Of a stretch of 64,000 nt of DNA, positions 62,906-64,000 are shown piece after piece (position 1 is the stretch's first letter; every line of letters starts with the position of its first letter). Made by a program: the position numbers and the translations under genes. Under the pieces are notes generated by a model. That model was not told the origin of the DNA, did not search any database, and worked only from the letters and a program-made list of their open reading frames with translations. Source of the stretch: DATBVX01 sp963810775 (GTDB lineage Bacteria > Pseudomonadota > Gammaproteobacteria > Steroidobacterales > Steroidobacteraceae); assembly GCA_963810775.1 (NCBI GenBank), contig CAWEOT010000014.1, forward strand, positions 395,688 to 459,687, written 5' to 3'.

Positions 62906-64000
62906 ATGCCCGTCCCCGTGCTGCGCGCATTTGTCGTCGCATCGATGGTGTTTGGCGCGTCTTTGACTGATGCACTCCCCGCCGAAGCAGCCGCGACAAC
63001 CTCAGTTGCGCCCACGTCACGCCCGAAGATCTGTCTGGTGCTCAGCGGCGGCGGCGCGCGCGGTGTCGCTCACATCGGTGTTCTCAAAGTGCTGGAGGAG
63101 CTACGCGTGCCGGTGGATTGCATCGTCGGTACCAGCATGGGCTCGCTCATCGGCGGGGGGTACGCGTACGGCAAAACACCCGCGGAGATGGAAAAGCTGG
63201 TGCGCGAGGCCAAGTGGGACAACGTATTGTTGGACCAACCGCAGCGGCCCGAGCGTTCGGTGCGCAGTAAGGATCTGGATCGCGCGTCGATCGGCGGCGC
63301 GGAGTTCGGCGTGCGCGGCTTGGCTGTCGAGCTACCGGCTGGCGCCATCATCGGCCAGCAGCTCGAGGTCTTTCTTCAGGGGCTGGCGGGGCCGAACCAG
63401 AAGTTTCCAACGTTCGATAGTCTGCCGATCCCGTTTCGCGCCATCGCTACCAACATCGAAGATGGCTCGATGGTAGTGCTCGATCACGGCAGCCTTCCCG
63501 AATGCCTGCGCGCCAGCATGTCGGTGCCGGGTGTGTTTTCGCCCGCGGAAATCGATGGCCAGCTGCTCGTCGATGGCGGCCTGACCCGCAACCTCGGCGT
63601 CGATGTGGCTCGTCAACTGGGGGCACAACAGGTCATTGCGGTGAATCTCGGCACCGGCCTCATGAAACGCGACCAGATCCGCTCATTCCTCAGTGTTGGC
63701 TCGCAGATGGTGAACATTCTCACCGAACAGAATGTGCGCAAGTCGCTCAGCGAGCTTACGGAGCAGGACATTCTCATCCTTCCCGAACTCGGCGATTTCA
63801 GCTCTGCAGACTTCGAGAACTCGCCGAAGACCGTCGAAATCGGAGCGCGCGCCGCGTGGGCGGTGGCGGATCGCCTGCGTGCGCTAAGCGTCAGCGAGTC
63901 GGAGTACGCGATGTTCGTCGCACGACTGCGAGGTACCGAACATCCTTCCGGCTATGCCGGTGTGCAACTCGACACCAGGAGTCTCACCTATGTCAATCCG
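62906..64000 (+). CDS. Secreted patatin-like phospholipase, PlpD-like (3'-truncated by window)
   Basis: The frame is open to the window edge (365 residues visible). A signal peptide (VLRAFVVASMVFGASLTDAL) precedes a patatin domain with the oxyanion loop LVLSGGGARGVAHIGVLKV, nucleophile elbow CIVGTSMGSLIGGGYAYG (Ser) and catalytic Asp in DGGLTRNLGV. The segment after about residue 345 (GYAGVQLDTRSLTYVNP) looks like the start of a POTRA domain, as in PlpD-type (type Vd) phospholipases that secrete themselves through a C-terminal barrel. Ribosome-binding site gaaggga. Transcribed separately after the rrn terminator. Confidence 0.88.
   Translation, partial: MPVPVLRAFVVASMVFGASLTDALPAEAAATTSVAPTSRPKICLVLSGGGARGVAHIGVLKVLEELRVPVDCIVGTSMGSLIGGGYAYGKTPAEMEKLVREAKWDNVLLDQPQRPERSVRSKDLDRASIGGAEFGVRGLAVELPAGAIIGQQLEVFLQGLAGPNQKFPTFDSLPIPFRAIATNIEDGSMVVLDHGSLPECLRASMSVPGVFSPAEIDGQLLVDGGLTRNLGVDVARQLGAQQVIAVNLGTGLMKRDQIRSFLSVGSQMVNILTEQNVRKSLSELTEQDILILPELGDFSSADFENSPKTVEIGARAAWAVADRLRALSVSESEYAMFVARLRGTEHPSGYAGVQLDTRSLTYVNP

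Overview
The window (about 65% GC, gene-dense, with many stop/start overlaps) looks like chromosomal DNA of a gammaproteobacterium, probably near the Xanthomonadales, Nevskiales or Steroidobacterales rather than Pseudomonas proper. This rests on a Chp-type chemosensory kinase next to rsmE-bioA, on an erpA / ppx-ppk / anmK / M23 peptidase / tyrS / rrn gene neighbourhood resembling that of pseudomonads, on an aryl-polyene pigment cluster of the E. coli/Xanthomonas type, and on the character of the 16S sequence. No database search was possible, so the family placement is a judgement.

Layout. 1-5494: end of a chpA-like hybrid kinase and chpC. 5480-8345: rsmE, bioA, ampD. 8351-13350: ampE, then vitamin B12 genes (btuF, a small membrane protein, an ATP:cob(I)alamin adenosyltransferase, btuB) with a cobalamin riboswitch in front of btuB. 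Probable BtuD (30587) and BtuC (38998) homologues lie farther away. 13388-29222: a divergent aryl-polyene (APE) locus read outward from a 49-bp gap at 19270-19318. It has ketosynthases, a chain-length factor, reductase, four hotdog dehydratases, two acyl carrier proteins, an aryl-AMP ligase, acyltransferases, a GT2 enzyme, a thioesterase, a LolA-like carrier, an MMPL exporter, a DUF3261 lipoprotein and a flavoprotein with halogenase motifs. Two genes of the leftward arm (a ketosynthase and a dehydratase) each carry a one-base frameshift as the sequence stands. 29259-43849: housekeeping and mixed genes (HisN-like phosphatase, pdxH, tyrA, a GGDEF protein, rppH, a bactofilin, erpA, ppx). 43839-49885: ppk1, anmK, an M23 peptidase and tyrS.

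49933-57305 is the most unusual part. Between tyrS and the ribosomal operon sit three tightly spaced co-directional genes: a lysozyme-like protein, a minimal caspase-family (metacaspase-like) protein, and an 1835-residue protein that joins two serine alpha/beta-hydrolase domains (the second LCAT/lipase-like) to a CHAT caspase-like protease domain and a C-terminal helical repeat region. Two clan-CD cysteine proteases together with membrane- and wall-directed hydrolases make a strong candidate for an undescribed self-targeting or defence system; this is inference from domain content.

57327-62877: a complete rrn operon with two tandem promoters, boxA, 16S, tRNA-Ile(GAT), tRNA-Ala(TGC), 23S, 5S and an intrinsic terminator. 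62906 to the edge: the start of a secreted patatin (PlpD-like) protein.
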